Part shown: one piece after another, positions 34,742 to 43,441 of the stretch
Numbering within the stretch: the first letter of the stretch is position 1
How the letters are laid out: the number at the start of each line of letters is the position of its first letter
Origin: Mumia sp. zg.B17
GTDB taxonomy: Bacteria; Actinomycetota; Actinomycetes; Propionibacteriales; Nocardioidaceae
Direction of reading: 5' to 3'
NCBI RefSeq assembly: GCF_019550915.1
Contig: NZ_JAHWCI010000006.1
Location: forward strand, 434,001 to 498,000
DNA length: 64,000 nucleotides
Position numbers and translations under genes: made by a program
Notes under the pieces: model-generated
What the model saw: the letters and a program-made list of their open reading frames with translations, nothing else
Databases searched by the model: none
Told to the model about the DNA's origin: nothing

Positions 34742-35512
34742 CTACTCCTTCGTGGCGTTCAGGCGTCGCGGTCGCGGACGCTCTCTGACCCGCGGATCGT
34801 CCAAGGACATGCGCTGCGTCGGCACCGGCAGGTCGCGGAGCTTCGCGAGCTGCTCGGTGACGGCATCCATGATCCGATCCGTGGCCGTCGCGAGGATAGC
34901 CGCCGAGACCTCCTGAGCGCGAAGGTCGTCCAGATCGACCGGCGGACCAGCCGAGATCTGCATGGTCTTGCGAGGCAGCAGGTGCGGCCGGCCGTACGGC
35001 TCGAGGAGCATGTTGGGACCCCACTGCGCGATGGGCACGACCGGCTTCCCGGTCGCGAACGCGACGCGAGCCGCGCCTGTCTTGCCCGACATCGGCCACT
35101 CGTCGGGGTCTCGGGTGATGGTCCCTTCGGGATAGAAGATCACTCCCTCACCGTCAAGGACCGCCTGCTTCGCGGCGGCGAACGCGTCCGTGGCCGTGGT
35201 GGTGCCGCGGTAGACCGGGATCTGTCCCGTGGCGCGCAGGATCTTGCCCACGACCGGGAGATCGAGGATCGCCGCTTTCGCGAGGTAGCGCGGGGGGACA
35301 CCGTTGTCGTACAGGAAGTGCGCCAGCATCACCGGGTCGATGTGCGAGACGTGGTTGCAGGCGATCACGAACCCGCCATGAGAGGGAAGGTTCTCGACGC
35401 CGCTCCACTCCCGGCCCACCATCGCCGTCACCGGCACGCGCAGCGCCGCGACGATCGTCCGGAGCACCATCCCCGGGTCGCGCCCGGCGGACGCGGTGGC
35501 AGCGGTCTTCAC
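34742..35512 (-). CDS. plsC: 1-acyl-sn-glycerol-3-phosphate acyltransferase
   Basis: A 256-residue PlsC-family acyltransferase that would add the second fatty acid to lysophosphatidate. The HX4D motif is NHVSHIDP near residue 53, and FYPEGTI near 127. A KTAATASAGRD start comes before a short hydrophobic stretch. The GTG start is at 35512. gpsA follows by five bases. The tail is basic and variable. Acceptor specificity is not certain, but the gene pairing makes glycerolipid synthesis very likely. Confidence 0.88.
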   Translation of the reverse strand: MKTAATASAGRDPGMVLRTIVAALRVPVTAMVGREWSGVENLPSHGGFVIACNHVSHIDPVMLAHFLYDNGVPPRYLAKAAILDLPVVGKILRATGQIPVYRGTTTATDAFAAAKQAVLDGEGVIFYPEGTITRDPDEWPMSGKTGAARVAFATGKPVVPIAQWGPNMLLEPYGRPHLLPRKTMQISAGPPVDLDDLRAQEVSAAILATATDRIMDAVTEQLAKLRDLPVPTQRMSLDDPRVRERPRPRRLNATKE

Positions 35513-35582
35513 CGGCCCGAGCCTAGTTCATCCCGGCGGGTGCGATGCCGCTCTTCTGGGCCCGTGGGGCAAGATCGATCCC

Positions 35583-36206
35583 GTGGCAGGACGGTGGGCC
35601 CTGGTGGTCCCGGTGAAGGACACCGCGGTGGGCAAGTCCCGGCTCGCGCCGCTCGGCGCGCAACGGCCGGCGCTGGCGCGCGCCATGGCGCTCGACACGC
35701 TCGAGGCCGTCGTCGGCAGCCCGCTCGTCGCCCGTGTGGTCGTGGTGACCTCCGACGGCGCGCTGGCCGATGCCGTCCTGTCCGAGGTGAGCACCGACGT
35801 GGAGGTGGTGCCCGATCCCGGCGCAGGTCTGCGTGCCGCGGTGCTCGCTGGCGCCGACGTCGCGGCCGACAGCGGTCTGCACCTCGCGGTCGTGACGGCC
35901 GACCTGCCGGGCATGCGCCCGGAGGACCTCGACGCTGCCCTGACCGAGGCCGATGGGTACGAGATGTCGATGGTCGCCGATGCCGACGGGGTGGGGACGA
36001 CTCTTCTCGCGGTGACCGATCCGACGACGCTCGATCCCCGGTTCGGCGAGAGGTCGCTCGACGCGCACCGCGCAGCCGGGGCGGAGTCGCTCCCCGCCGC
36101 ACTCGGGCTGAGGCGCGACGTCGACCTCCCCGTCCACCTCGACGAGCTTCGGGCGCTGCTCGGCCCGCGCACGGCCGCCGTCGTCGCTCGGCTCGCGATA
36201 GGGTGA
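35583..36206 (+). CDS. cofC: Phosphoenolpyruvate/2-phospholactate guanylyltransferase (F420 synthesis)
   Basis: A 207-residue CofC/FbiD-type nucleotidyltransferase. It would guanylylate phosphoenolpyruvate (or 2-phospho-L-lactate) for coenzyme F420. The N-terminal VVPVKDTAVGKSRL, the DPGAGLRAAV segment and VVTADLPG near residue 105 are diagnostic. The start is a GTG at 35583 with CAAGAT seven bases upstream, a leaderless pattern. It is divergent from plsC and overlaps the next small gene. Confidence 0.9.
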   Translation: MAGRWALVVPVKDTAVGKSRLAPLGAQRPALARAMALDTLEAVVGSPLVARVVVVTSDGALADAVLSEVSTDVEVVPDPGAGLRAAVLAGADVAADSGLHLAVVTADLPGMRPEDLDAALTEADGYEMSMVADADGVGTTLLAVTDPTTLDPRFGERSLDAHRAAGAESLPAALGLRRDVDLPVHLDELRALLGPRTAAVVARLAIG

Positions 36207-36403
36207 GCGCCGTGCAGGCGACCATCGCGAGCTACGACGCCGACCAGGGCGGCACGCTCGTCCTCGACGACGGGGTCACCATGGACTACGCGGCGGACGT
36301 GGTCGTGGCGTCGCCGGTCCGCCACCTCCGTCCGGGGCAACGGGTGATCGTCGAGCTCACCGACGGGGCCGACGCGACGGTGCGCGCGCTGCGGATCCAC
36401 TGA
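36203..36403 (+). CDS. Small conserved actinobacterial protein after cofC
   Basis: A 66-residue protein starting at a GTG (36203) that overlaps the cofC stop by four bases; a later GTG at 36212 is possible. It is beta-rich: QATIASYDADQGGTLVLDDGVTMDY, then RHLRPGQRVIVELTDGADATVRALRI. This layout resembles a cold-shock/OB-like barrel but lacks RNP motifs. It is likely to be co-expressed with cofC. The function is unknown. Confidence 0.7.
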   Translation: MSAVQATIASYDADQGGTLVLDDGVTMDYAADVVVASPVRHLRPGQRVIVELTDGADATVRALRIH

Positions 36404-36409
36404 GGCGGG

Positions 36410-36449
36410 CACAGGTGCGGCCCCAGCGATGGCCGGGGCCGCTCCTGTG
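36410..36449. terminator. Bidirectional terminator after cofC operon and HU gene
   Basis: CACAGG-T-GCGGCCCC (36410-36424) pairs with GGGGCCGC-T-CCTGTG (36435-36449). That is 14 base pairs broken by one T-T mismatch, with a ten-base loop. It sits between the stops of the convergent small gene and HU gene. No T-tract. Confidence 0.75.
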
Positions 36450-36454
36450 GCTCG

Positions 36455-37204
36455 TCAGACGCGTGCGGTTGCCCGAGCGGGAGCCCTCTTCGCGGTGCCG
36501 GATGCCTTCTTCGCCGCGGTCTTCTTGGCGGTGGACTTCTTGGCGGTGGACTTCTTGGCGGCGGTCTTCTTGGCGGCCGCCGCCTTCTTGGCGGCGGTGG
36601 TCTTCTTGGCGGCGGGCCGCTTTGCCGCGGTCGTCTTCTTGGCGGTGGACTTCTTGGCCGTCGACCTGGTGGCCGCGGTCGTCTTCTTCGCCGTGCTCTT
36701 CTTCGCGGTGCTCTTCTTCGCGGTGCTCTTCTTCGCGGTGCTCTTCTTCGCGGTGCTCTTCTTCGCCGCGCTTGTCTTCTTGGCCGGCGACTTCCTCGCC
36801 GTGCTCTTCTTGGCCGCGGTGCTCTTCTTCGCCGCAGTCGTCTTCTTCGCGGCGCTCTTCTTGGCTGCGGTCGTCTTCTTGGCGGCCTTCTTCGCCGTCG
36901 TCTTCTTCGCCGGCGACTTCGCCGTCCTCACACCTGCCACCACGTTCTTCAGCTCCCCTCCGGGTTTGAACTTCGGGATGGTGCGATCCGCGATCACGTG
37001 GATCTCCCCCGTCCGCGGATTCCGAACCTCACGGCCGGTGCGGATGGACTGGTGAAACACTCCGAACCCGCTGAGCACGACGCGCTCTCCCCCGGAGAGC
37101 CGTTCGGTCAGCGTCGTGATCACTGCGTCGAGAGCGCGGCGTGCCTCGGCGCGGTTCCCCTCGAAGGAGACCGCGAGTGCCTCGACGAAGTCGCTCTTGT
37201 TCAA
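36455..37204 (-). CDS. hup: Nucleoid protein HU with long lysine/alanine-rich tail
   Basis: A 249-residue HU (HupS/HupB-like) protein. The TTG start at 37204 has a strong GGAGG box. Residues 1-95 are the HU fold ([50 protein letters not shown]). The remaining 155 residues are built of KKTTA, KKSTA and PAKK units, like eukaryotic H1. The tail is longer than in many actinobacterial HUs (M. tuberculosis HupB is about 214 residues in total). It would neutralise and compact DNA. The repeat DNA underlies the tail (36693-36767). Confidence 0.93.
   Translation of the reverse strand: MNKSDFVEALAVSFEGNRAEARRALDAVITTLTERLSGGERVVLSGFGVFHQSIRTGREVRNPRTGEIHVIADRTIPKFKPGGELKNVVAGVRTAKSPAKKTTAKKAAKKTTAAKKSAAKKTTAAKKSTAAKKSTARKSPAKKTSAAKKSTAKKSTAKKSTAKKSTAKKSTAKKTTAATRSTAKKSTAKKTTAAKRPAAKKTTAAKKAAAAKKTAAKKSTAKKSTAKKTAAKKASGTAKRAPARATARV
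36693..36767. repeat. 15-bp tandem repeat inside the HU tail
   Basis: Five consecutive copies of GTGCTCTTCTTCGCG (the last with one change) run from 36693 to 36767. They encode repeated KKSTA units on the minus strand. Copy number can change by replication slippage without breaking the frame. Confidence 0.9.
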
Positions 37205-37240
37205 CGGTTCCTCCGTGAACGGTTCGGTATTTCGCTTTTG

Positions 37241-37269
37241 ACGGTAAGCATTCCGCTTGTCCGTCTCAA
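37241..37269 (-). promoter_or_regulatory. Probable promoter of the HU gene
   Basis: On the minus strand TTGAGA (37269-37264), a 17-base spacer and TACCGT (37246-37241) give a fair promoter. Transcription would start near 37234, leaving about 30 bases before the TTG at 37204, including the GGAGG site. Confidence 0.4.
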
Positions 37270-37369
37270 ACACCGTAGGGGTATTTGACCGAACGTGTTG
37301 CGTCGTGCCGCGGCGACGGTGTCGCGCCGCGTGGCGCCGCCGGTCCGCGAACGCGCACCGAGGCAACGA

Positions 37370-37418
37370 CGACGAAGCCCGGAAACCACCGTGGCTGCGT
37401 AGTTTCCGGGCTTCGTCG
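37370..37418. terminator. 17-bp perfect hairpin downstream of leuCD
   Basis: CGACGAAGCCCGGAAAC (37370-37386) and its exact complement at 37402-37418 form a 17-bp stem with a 15-base loop. It lies 50 bases after the leuD stop and upstream of the HU promoter, so it probably ends the leuCD transcript and insulates hup. The rest of the 263-bp gap holds only the HU promoter region. Confidence 0.75.
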
Positions 37419-37467
37419 AATCGACACTCTCAGCGACGTCACCTCGTCTGGGCGACGTCGCGCTCTG

Positions 37468-38067
37468 TCACATCGTCACGGGCTTGAAGGACGGTCGCGA
37501 CGACTCGTACGTGCTGATCGCGTCCTCGTGCGAGAGCGTGAGGCCGATGTCGTCGAGACCCTCGAGCAGTCGCCAGCGGGTGTAGCCATCGATGTCGAAC
37601 GAATCCTCGACGCGGTCGATGCCCTCGCCGGCGACGACAGTGCGCGCGACCAGATCGACGGTGACGGTCGTGCCCGGCTGCGCCTCGATCAGGTCCCAGA
37701 TCTTCTGCACCGTCTTCTCCTCGACCTGTGCCGCCAGGAGGCCGGCCTTGCCCGAGTTGCTCCGGAAGATGTCACCGAAACGCGGCGAGATCACCACGGC
37801 GAACCCGTAGTTCTGCAAGGCCCACACCGCGTGCTCGCGCGACGACCCGGTGCCGAAGTCCGGTCCGGCGACGAGCACGGTCGCGCCGGCGTACGCCGGC
37901 TGGTTGAGGACGAATTCCGGGTCTTTGCGCCATCCGGCGAACAGCCCGTCCTCGAACCCGGTGCGCGTCACGCGCTTGAGGTACTCGGCAGGGATGATCT
38001 GGTCGGTGTCGACGTTGCTGCGTCGCAGCGGCGCGGCCACACCGGTGTGCGTGCTGAACTTCTCCAT
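37468..38067 (-). CDS. leuD: 3-isopropylmalate dehydratase small subunit
   Basis: A 199-residue swivel domain of isopropylmalate isomerase. It contains [15 protein letters not shown] near residue 18, [17 protein letters not shown] near 68, and [20 protein letters not shown]-like sequence near 95. It pairs with LeuC for the 2- to 3-isopropylmalate step. It lies 23 bases after leuC, so they form one operon, ended by a long hairpin. Confidence 0.96.
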   Translation of the reverse strand: MEKFSTHTGVAAPLRRSNVDTDQIIPAEYLKRVTRTGFEDGLFAGWRKDPEFVLNQPAYAGATVLVAGPDFGTGSSREHAVWALQNYGFAVVISPRFGDIFRSNSGKAGLLAAQVEEKTVQKIWDLIEAQPGTTVTVDLVARTVVAGEGIDRVEDSFDIDGYTRWRLLEGLDDIGLTLSHEDAISTYESSRPSFKPVTM

Positions 38068-38090
38068 GAGGTTCTCCGTCCAGTCCGGGG

Positions 38091-39497
38091 TCAGGCGTGC
38101 GCGAGGTCGGCGGGTGAGGCGAGGTGACCGAGGACGGCCGTCGCGACGGCGACCTCGGGTGAGACCAGGTGCGTTCGTCCGCCCTTGCCCTGGCGTCCCT
38201 CGAAGTTACGGTTCGACGTCGAGGCGCTCCGCTCCCCCGGCATCAGCTGGTCGGGGTTCATGCCGAGGCACATGGAGCAGCCCGCGCCGCGCCACTCGGC
38301 TCCTGCCTCCTTGAAGACGACGTCGAGCCCTTCCTCCTCGGCCTGCAACCGGACCCGGACCGATCCCGGGACCACGAGAAGGCGGGTGTCGTCGGCCACC
38401 GTGCGACCCTCGATCCACCGAGCCGCCGTCCGCAGGTCCTCCATGCGGCCGTTCGTGCACGAGCCGATGAAGACCGTGTCGACGGGGATGTCGCGCATCG
38501 GCGTGCCGGCCGTGAGACCCATGTAGTCGAGCGCGCGCTGCGCGGCGATCTTCTCGCTCGGGTCGTCGAAGTCGTCGGGCGAGGGGACCACGGCCGAGAG
38601 CGGAACGCCCTGACCCGGGTTGGTGCCCCAGGTGACGAACGGGGTGACCGTCGAGGCGTCGATCGTCACGACCTTGTCGAACTCCGCGTCGTCGTCGGTG
38701 GCGAGGCTCCGCCAGTGCTCGACCGCAGCGTCCCAGTCCGCGCCCTTCGGCGCGTTGGGCCGGCCCTGGAGGTAGGCGAAGGTGGTCTCGTCGGGAGCGA
38801 TCATGCCGGCCTTCGCACCCCACTCGATGGACATGTTGCACACCGTCATCCGCGACTCCATCGAGAGCGAGCGGACGGCCTCTCCGCGGTACTCGACGAT
38901 GTAGCCCTGGCCGCCGCCGGTCGTCTCCTGCGCGATCAGCGTAAGGATCAGGTCCTTGGCGGTGGAGCCCTCCGGCAGCTCTCCGACGACGTCGACGGCC
39001 ATCGTCTTGGGCGTGGCCTGCGGCAGCGTCTGGGTGGCCAGCACGTGCTCGACCTCGCTCGTGCCGATGCCGAACGCGAGGGCGCCGAACGCACCGTGGG
39101 TCGACGTGTGCGAGTCGCCGCACACGATGGTCATGCCCGGCTGGGTCAGACCCAGCTGGGGACCGACGACGTGGACGATGCCCTGCTCGATGTCGCCCAT
39201 CGGGTGCAGCCGCACTCCGAACTCCGCGCAGTTGCGGCGCAGGGTCTCGACCTGGGTCCGCGACACCGGGTCGGCGATCGGCTTGTCGAGGTCGGTGGTC
39301 GGGATGTTGTGGTCCTCGGTCGCCAGCGTCAGGTCAGGGCGGCGTACGGCACGGCCCGCGAGCCGTAGACCGTCGAACGCCTGCGGGCTGGTCACCTCGT
39401 GGATGAGGTGGAGGTCGATGAAGAGCAGGTCCGGCTCTCCGTCGGCACGCCGTACGACGTGCTCTTCCCACACCTTCTGTGCAAGGGTCTTGCCCAC
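38091..39497 (-). CDS. leuC: 3-isopropylmalate dehydratase large subunit
   Basis: A 468-residue aconitase-family [4Fe-4S] enzyme. Motifs include [20 protein letters not shown] near 22, [20 protein letters not shown] near 130, and the cluster ligands in [13 protein letters not shown] and [12 protein letters not shown]. The GTG at 39497 follows GGAGGAGAG; longer frames upstream are not real. It is divergent from ndgR; the shared 105-base region holds an inverted repeat. Confidence 0.96.
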   Translation of the reverse strand: MGKTLAQKVWEEHVVRRADGEPDLLFIDLHLIHEVTSPQAFDGLRLAGRAVRRPDLTLATEDHNIPTTDLDKPIADPVSRTQVETLRRNCAEFGVRLHPMGDIEQGIVHVVGPQLGLTQPGMTIVCGDSHTSTHGAFGALAFGIGTSEVEHVLATQTLPQATPKTMAVDVVGELPEGSTAKDLILTLIAQETTGGGQGYIVEYRGEAVRSLSMESRMTVCNMSIEWGAKAGMIAPDETTFAYLQGRPNAPKGADWDAAVEHWRSLATDDDAEFDKVVTIDASTVTPFVTWGTNPGQGVPLSAVVPSPDDFDDPSEKIAAQRALDYMGLTAGTPMRDIPVDTVFIGSCTNGRMEDLRTAARWIEGRTVADDTRLLVVPGSVRVRLQAEEEGLDVVFKEAGAEWRGAGCSMCLGMNPDQLMPGERSASTSNRNFEGRQGKGGRTHLVSPEVAVATAVLGHLASPADLAHA

Positions 39498-39567
39498 TGC
39501 TCTCTCCTCCACCACCATGGCCCACGAAGGACCTTTCTCGGCGAGCGGCCTCACGCTCGACCCCTGC

Positions 39568-39596
39568 TTGCATTTCACAATGCGAGACGGCAATAT
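39568..39596 (+). promoter_or_regulatory. ndgR promoter with overlapping operator candidate
   Basis: TTGCAT (39568-39573), a 17-base spacer and CAATAT (39591-39596) end six bases before the ATG at 39603, a leaderless transcript. GCATT-TCAC-AATGC (39570-39583) is a 14-base inverted repeat that overlaps the -35 and spacer. It could be the site by which NdgR represses itself and the divergent leuCD. Confidence 0.55.
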
Positions 39597-39602
39597 CAAG
39601 GC

Positions 39603-40322
39603 ATGGACAACTCTAGCGGAGTCGGCGTTCTCGACAAAGCCGCCCTCGTCTTGTCGGCGCTCGAGGCCGGGCCTGCCACACTCGCCGGTCTTGTCTCGAG
39701 CACCGGGCTCGCCCGGCCGACCGCGCACCGACTCGCGGTCGCGCTCGAGCACCACCGCCTGGTGGCCCGCGACATGCAGGGAAGGTTCGTGCTCGGGCCA
39801 CGGCTGCTGGAGCTCTCCGCCGCGGCCGGCGAGGACCGCCTCCTCGCGGCTGCCGGACCGGTGCTCGCGAGGCTGCGGGACATCACCGGCGAGTCCGCCC
39901 AGCTCTTCCGGCGCCAGGGCGACTACCGGGTCTGCGTCGCCGCCGCGGAGCGACCCACCGGCCTCCGCGACACCGTGCCGGTGGGCAGCCAGCTGACGAT
40001 GCGGGCAGGCTCTGCGGCTCAGATCCTCCTCGCCTGGGAGGATCCCGAGCGGATGAACCGCGGCCTCCAGAACGCTGCGTTCACCGCGGCCGCGCTGTCG
40101 CAGGTACGCCGCCGCGGCTGGGCGCAGAGCGTCGGTGAGCGGGAGCCCGGCATCGCGTCGGTGTCGGCCGGAGTCCGCTCGCCCTCCGGCAAGGTGATCG
40201 CCGCCGTCTCGGTCTCCGGCCCGCTCGAGCGGCTTACGCGCCAGCCGGGACGGATGCACGCGCCCGCCGTCGTCGCCGCCGCCGAGCGTCTCTCACAGTC
40301 GCTACGTCGCAGCGGCGAGTAG
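39603..40322 (+). CDS. ndgR: IclR-family regulator, NdgR/LtbR type
   Basis: A 239-residue IclR regulator. The winged helix-turn-helix has [23 protein letters not shown] near residue 28. The GAF-like effector domain spans about 75-230. Divergent placement beside leuCD is the hallmark of NdgR (Streptomyces) and LtbR (Corynebacterium), which control leucine genes. The ATG is preceded by a CAATAT box six bases upstream. A hairpin follows the stop. Confidence 0.9.
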   Translation: MDNSSGVGVLDKAALVLSALEAGPATLAGLVSSTGLARPTAHRLAVALEHHRLVARDMQGRFVLGPRLLELSAAAGEDRLLAAAGPVLARLRDITGESAQLFRRQGDYRVCVAAAERPTGLRDTVPVGSQLTMRAGSAAQILLAWEDPERMNRGLQNAAFTAAALSQVRRRGWAQSVGEREPGIASVSAGVRSPSGKVIAAVSVSGPLERLTRQPGRMHAPAVVAAAERLSQSLRRSGE

Positions 40323-40350
40323 GCGCTGACGACCGCGAGCGCGGCAGCGC
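40323..40350. terminator. Hairpin between ndgR and the VOC gene
   Basis: GCGCTG (40323-40328) and CAGCGC (40345-40350) enclose CCGCG-AG-CGCGG, giving two stacked stems just after the ndgR stop. It serves the convergent genes. No T-tract. Confidence 0.5.
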
Positions 40351-40357
40351 GTGGGGA

Positions 40358-41059
40358 TCATCCGGCGCGGACCCAGAACTCGTTGCCGTCCGGATCGGCC
40401 ATCACGACGACACCGTCTCGGCCGGCCTCGAGCCGGGTGGCACCGAGGGCGACCAACCGATCGATCTCGCGCTCCTGAAGGCCTGGGGCGGCGAGCAGGT
40501 CGAGACGCTGCCGGTGCGGCCGGGTCTCTGTGATGACCGGCGGACCTCCCCAGGCCACCTTCGTCCCGCCTCCGAGCGACTGGATGGCGGTCTCCTCGTC
40601 CTGGTCCCACACGAGCGGCCATCCCAACGCCTCGCTCCAGAAGACCCCGACCGCCCGGGTGCCCTCACACGCCAGCTCGCCGAGGAAGCCACAGCCGGCC
40701 AGGTACGCGTTGTCGGGCTCGATCACGCAGAGCGCATTGCCCTCCGGGTCTGCGAGGACGATGTGTCCCTCCTCGGGACGCTGACCGACGTCGAGGTGCG
40801 CTCCGCCGAGAGAGAGCGCCTTCGCCACCGTCGCGCGCTGGTCGTCGGGGTCTGCGCTGGTCAGGTGAAGATGCATGCGGCGGGGGCCGGTGGTGACGGT
40901 GGGGCTGGGCGCGAACCTCACCCCGAGTTGACCGTCCTCGCCCGGCAGCAGCGCGGCGTCCACCTCGTCGACGACGTCGCGCTCCAGCAACTGGGCCCAG
41001 TACCGTGCCAGCCGACTCGGGTCGTGCGCGTCGAAGGTCGCTGCTTGCAGGGTGACCAT
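40358..41059 (-). CDS. Two-domain VOC (glyoxalase/dioxygenase-like) protein
   Basis: A 233-residue protein with two vicinal-oxygen-chelate domains. The first begins TLQAATFDAHDPSRLARYWAQLL and contains ADPEGNALCVIEPD. The second holds FWSEALGWPLVWDQDEETA and ends ADPDGNEFWVRAG. I chose the ATG at 41059 because TAACCT lies six bases upstream (leaderless); an ATG at 41062 is equally close. Such proteins often act in bleomycin-type resistance, glyoxalase or dioxygenase roles; no substrate can be set. Metal residues are only partly conserved. Confidence 0.8.
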   Translation of the reverse strand: MVTLQAATFDAHDPSRLARYWAQLLERDVVDEVDAALLPGEDGQLGVRFAPSPTVTTGPRRMHLHLTSADPDDQRATVAKALSLGGAHLDVGQRPEEGHIVLADPEGNALCVIEPDNAYLAGCGFLGELACEGTRAVGVFWSEALGWPLVWDQDEETAIQSLGGGTKVAWGGPPVITETRPHRQRLDLLAAPGLQEREIDRLVALGATRLEAGRDGVVVMADPDGNEFWVRAG

Positions 41060-41137
41060 CATTCGAGGTTAGGTGTCGGCCATCGGCGACGTCGAACGAC
41101 TTTCGGGGCGCCACGGAGGTGCCGTAGAGTCCGCGGG

Positions 41138-41359
41138 ATGGGTGGTCGGGCAGCGGGATTCGAGTACGTCATGCGCGCCGACGGCAGCGTGATCATCACC
41201 CACCACGGCCGGGTGGCGGCAAAGCTGCGCGGCGGCCGCGCCGCCGAGTTCCTCGCGGAGGTCGAGAACGATCCGCAGCTCGTGATGGCCCGCTGGACCG
41301 GCAACTACCGGCACGGCAACGAACGGACGGCGCGCCAGCACCCTCGCAACCGCCGCTGA
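41138..41359 (+). CDS. Small conserved hypothetical protein (73 aa)
   Basis: A 73-residue protein starting at an ATG seven bases after TAGAGT (41125-41130), so leaderless. It begins with a beta hairpin (FEYVMRADGSVIITHHGRVAAKL), then a short helix (RAAEFLAEVEN) and MARWTGNYRHGNER with a basic tail. I know no function. It is divergent from the VOC gene and convergent with ogt. Confidence 0.65.
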   Translation: MGGRAAGFEYVMRADGSVIITHHGRVAAKLRGGRAAEFLAEVENDPQLVMARWTGNYRHGNERTARQHPRNRR

Positions 41360-41366
41360 GTACGGG

Positions 41367-41385
41367 AGCGACCGCGGTGGTCGCT
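41367..41385. terminator. Hairpin between the small gene and ogt
   Basis: AGCGACC (41367-41373), loop GCGGT, GGTCGCT (41379-41385): a 7-bp stem followed by GCCCC, between two convergent stops. Confidence 0.5.
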
Positions 41386-41398
41386 GCCCCACCCACAC

Positions 41399-41878
41399 TC
41401 AGAACAGAGCAGGCCCCTGCTCGAGGTCGAGCAGGCGCTGCTTGCGGTCCAGCCCGCCGGCGTACCCGGTGAGGGTGCCGTTGGCCCCGATCACGCGGTG
41501 GCACGGGACGACGATGGGGATCGGGTTGGAGGCGTTGGCCGACCCGACCGCACGGGCTCCGAACGCCCCGAGCTCGAGCGAGGCCGCCAGCTGGCCGTAG
41601 GTCACGGTCTTCCCGTACGGGATGTCGCAGAGCGCCTGCCAGACCGCGCGCTGGAACCTGGATCCCTTCTGCGGACCCAGCGGAAGGTCGAACGTCATCC
41701 GCTCTCCGGCGAAGTACTCCTCGAGCTGGGCCACCGCGACGTCGAGCACCGCGTCGCGGGGCGAGTCCGGCTCCGCAGGGTCGGCACCGAAGTCGATCGC
41801 GACGACGGCCGAGCCGTCGCTGTGGACGCGGAGCCCGCCGATGGGGCTGTCGAGGTAGGCCGTGGTGGTCGTCGTCAT
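41399..41878 (-). CDS. ogt: O6-alkylguanine-DNA alkyltransferase
   Basis: A 159-residue suicide repair protein. It transfers the alkyl group from O6-methylguanine to its own Cys, in [20 protein letters not shown] near residue 125. The N-terminal part has the [13 protein letters not shown] segment of Ogt. Its ATG overlaps the stop of the Ada-AlkA gene (ATGA), so they are translated together. It supplies the methyltransferase activity that the fused upstream protein lacks. Confidence 0.94.
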   Translation of the reverse strand: MTTTTTAYLDSPIGGLRVHSDGSAVVAIDFGADPAEPDSPRDAVLDVAVAQLEEYFAGERMTFDLPLGPQKGSRFQRAVWQALCDIPYGKTVTYGQLAASLELGAFGARAVGSANASNPIPIVVPCHRVIGANGTLTGYAGGLDRKQRLLDLEQGPALF

Positions 41879-43365
41879 GAGTGCCTCTCAGTGGTCGAGG
41901 TGTCGGGAAGGCGCCAGAGGTGCATCGCGGCGTACGAGCGCCACGGGCTCCAGCGGGTCGCGGGATCGGCAGCGCCGGTGCGTACGAGGAGCGCGTCGAG
42001 CCGTCGTCGGATCACCAGGTCCGTGGCCAGCAGGACGTCAGGGTCGCCCGCCGCGCGCATGAGGACGTAGTCCGCGGTCCACGGGCCGATCCCTCGCAGC
42101 TCGAGCAGCTGCGCCCGGAGAGCGGCACGGTCGGCGCTCGGCCCGATGTCGAGCTTGCCGACGGCGACGGCGTCCGCGAGTCCGGCGACCGTCGACGCAC
42201 GCGAGCGTGGCATCCCCAGCGCCGCGGGGTCGACGGCCGCGAGGACGCCCGGCTCAGGGAAGACGTGAGTCAGCGCGTACGCCGCCGCGAGCGGGTGCGC
42301 CTCGGGGTCGAGGACGGCACCGTGCGCGCCGACGATGCGGGCCAGGGTCGTGCGGGCTCCCGCCACCGACACCTGCTGCCCGACCACGGCACGGACCGCC
42401 AGCTCGTAGCCGTCGACATGACCGGGCACACGGATCCCGGGCGTCGCTCGGACCCTGTCACCCAGCAGGGGGTCCGCACCGAGGACCTCGTCGACAGCGA
42501 CCGGGTCGGCATCGAGGTCGAGCATGCTCCGACAGCGAGCCACCGCCGCCATCGTGTCGCGCAGGTCGCTCAGCTCCAGGACGCACTGCACGTGGTCGTC
42601 GGCCGGCGCGAGTGCGACGACGCCGGGACCGTGCGGGAGACGGAGCGTGCGGGCATACGTACCCTCGCGCACCGTCTCCAGCCCGGGCACCGCACGCGCG
42701 GCGAGGAAGTCGAGCAGCGGACCGTGCGCGAAGGGGCGGCGGACCGCGAGCCTGAGCTCGATCCGGGCGGAGGAGGACGTTCGCGGGGTACGGCGACCGC
42801 GGCGACGCGCGCTCACGCGCAACCCGCTCGGTGTCGCGTCGTACACCGTCCGGAGCGTGTCGTTGAACTGGCGGACCGAGGAAAACCCCGCCGCGAAGGC
42901 GACGTCGGTGACCGGGACGTCGGTCGTCTCGAGCAGGATGCGCGCGTGGTGGGCACGGTTGCTGCGCGCGATGGCGAGGGGTCCCGCGCCGACCTCGTCG
43001 ACCAGCATCCGGTGCACGTGCCGGGCGCTGTAGCCGAGCCGGCCGGCGAGCCCCGGCACTCCGTCGCTCTCGACGACGCCCTCACGGATCAGGCGCATGG
43101 CGCGACCGACCGTGTCGGTGCGCATGTCCCACTCCGGCGACCCCGGCACCGCGTCGGGGCGGCATCGGCGGCACGCCCGGAACCCGGCGTCGTGGGCCGC
43201 GGCAGCGGTGGCGTAGAAGCGGACGTTGCGGCGCAGGGGGGTCCGGGCGGGACACGACGGTCGACAGTAGATCCCGGTGCTGGTGACCGCGGTGAAGAAG
43301 ACGCCGTCGAACCGCGCGTCCTTGGAGCTCACCGCCCGGTAGCGGCGGTCGTCGTCGATCCTCAT
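41875..43365 (-). CDS. Ada (AdaA-type) regulator fused to AlkA 3-methyladenine glycosylase
   Basis: A 496-residue fusion. Residues 1-85 are the Ada zinc domain with Cys in [10 protein letters not shown] and [10 protein letters not shown], which senses methylphosphotriesters. An AraC-type helix-turn-helix follows (to about 185: [18 protein letters not shown]). Residues about 200-480 are AlkA, with the helix-hairpin-helix region [12 protein letters not shown] and the catalytic Asp in [10 protein letters not shown]. It would both activate alkylation genes and excise alkylated bases. The same fusion followed by ogt occurs in M. tuberculosis. CATGCT lies six bases before the ATG. Confidence 0.92.
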   Translation of the reverse strand: MRIDDDRRYRAVSSKDARFDGVFFTAVTSTGIYCRPSCPARTPLRRNVRFYATAAAAHDAGFRACRRCRPDAVPGSPEWDMRTDTVGRAMRLIREGVVESDGVPGLAGRLGYSARHVHRMLVDEVGAGPLAIARSNRAHHARILLETTDVPVTDVAFAAGFSSVRQFNDTLRTVYDATPSGLRVSARRRGRRTPRTSSSARIELRLAVRRPFAHGPLLDFLAARAVPGLETVREGTYARTLRLPHGPGVVALAPADDHVQCVLELSDLRDTMAAVARCRSMLDLDADPVAVDEVLGADPLLGDRVRATPGIRVPGHVDGYELAVRAVVGQQVSVAGARTTLARIVGAHGAVLDPEAHPLAAAYALTHVFPEPGVLAAVDPAALGMPRSRASTVAGLADAVAVGKLDIGPSADRAALRAQLLELRGIGPWTADYVLMRAAGDPDVLLATDLVIRRRLDALLVRTGAADPATRWSPWRSYAAMHLWRLPDTSTTERHS

Positions 43366-43441
43366 GGGTCCAGCATGCCTCGCGGGACCGACGGGTTACT
43401 CGCGGGAATCGGACACGACGGTCCGGGCGTCCGCTATCGTG

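Noticed and set aside
36693-36767. Short regular repeats that could suggest a CRISPR or minisatellite element
   Set aside because: They are head-to-tail 15-mers inside the HU coding frame with no spacers.
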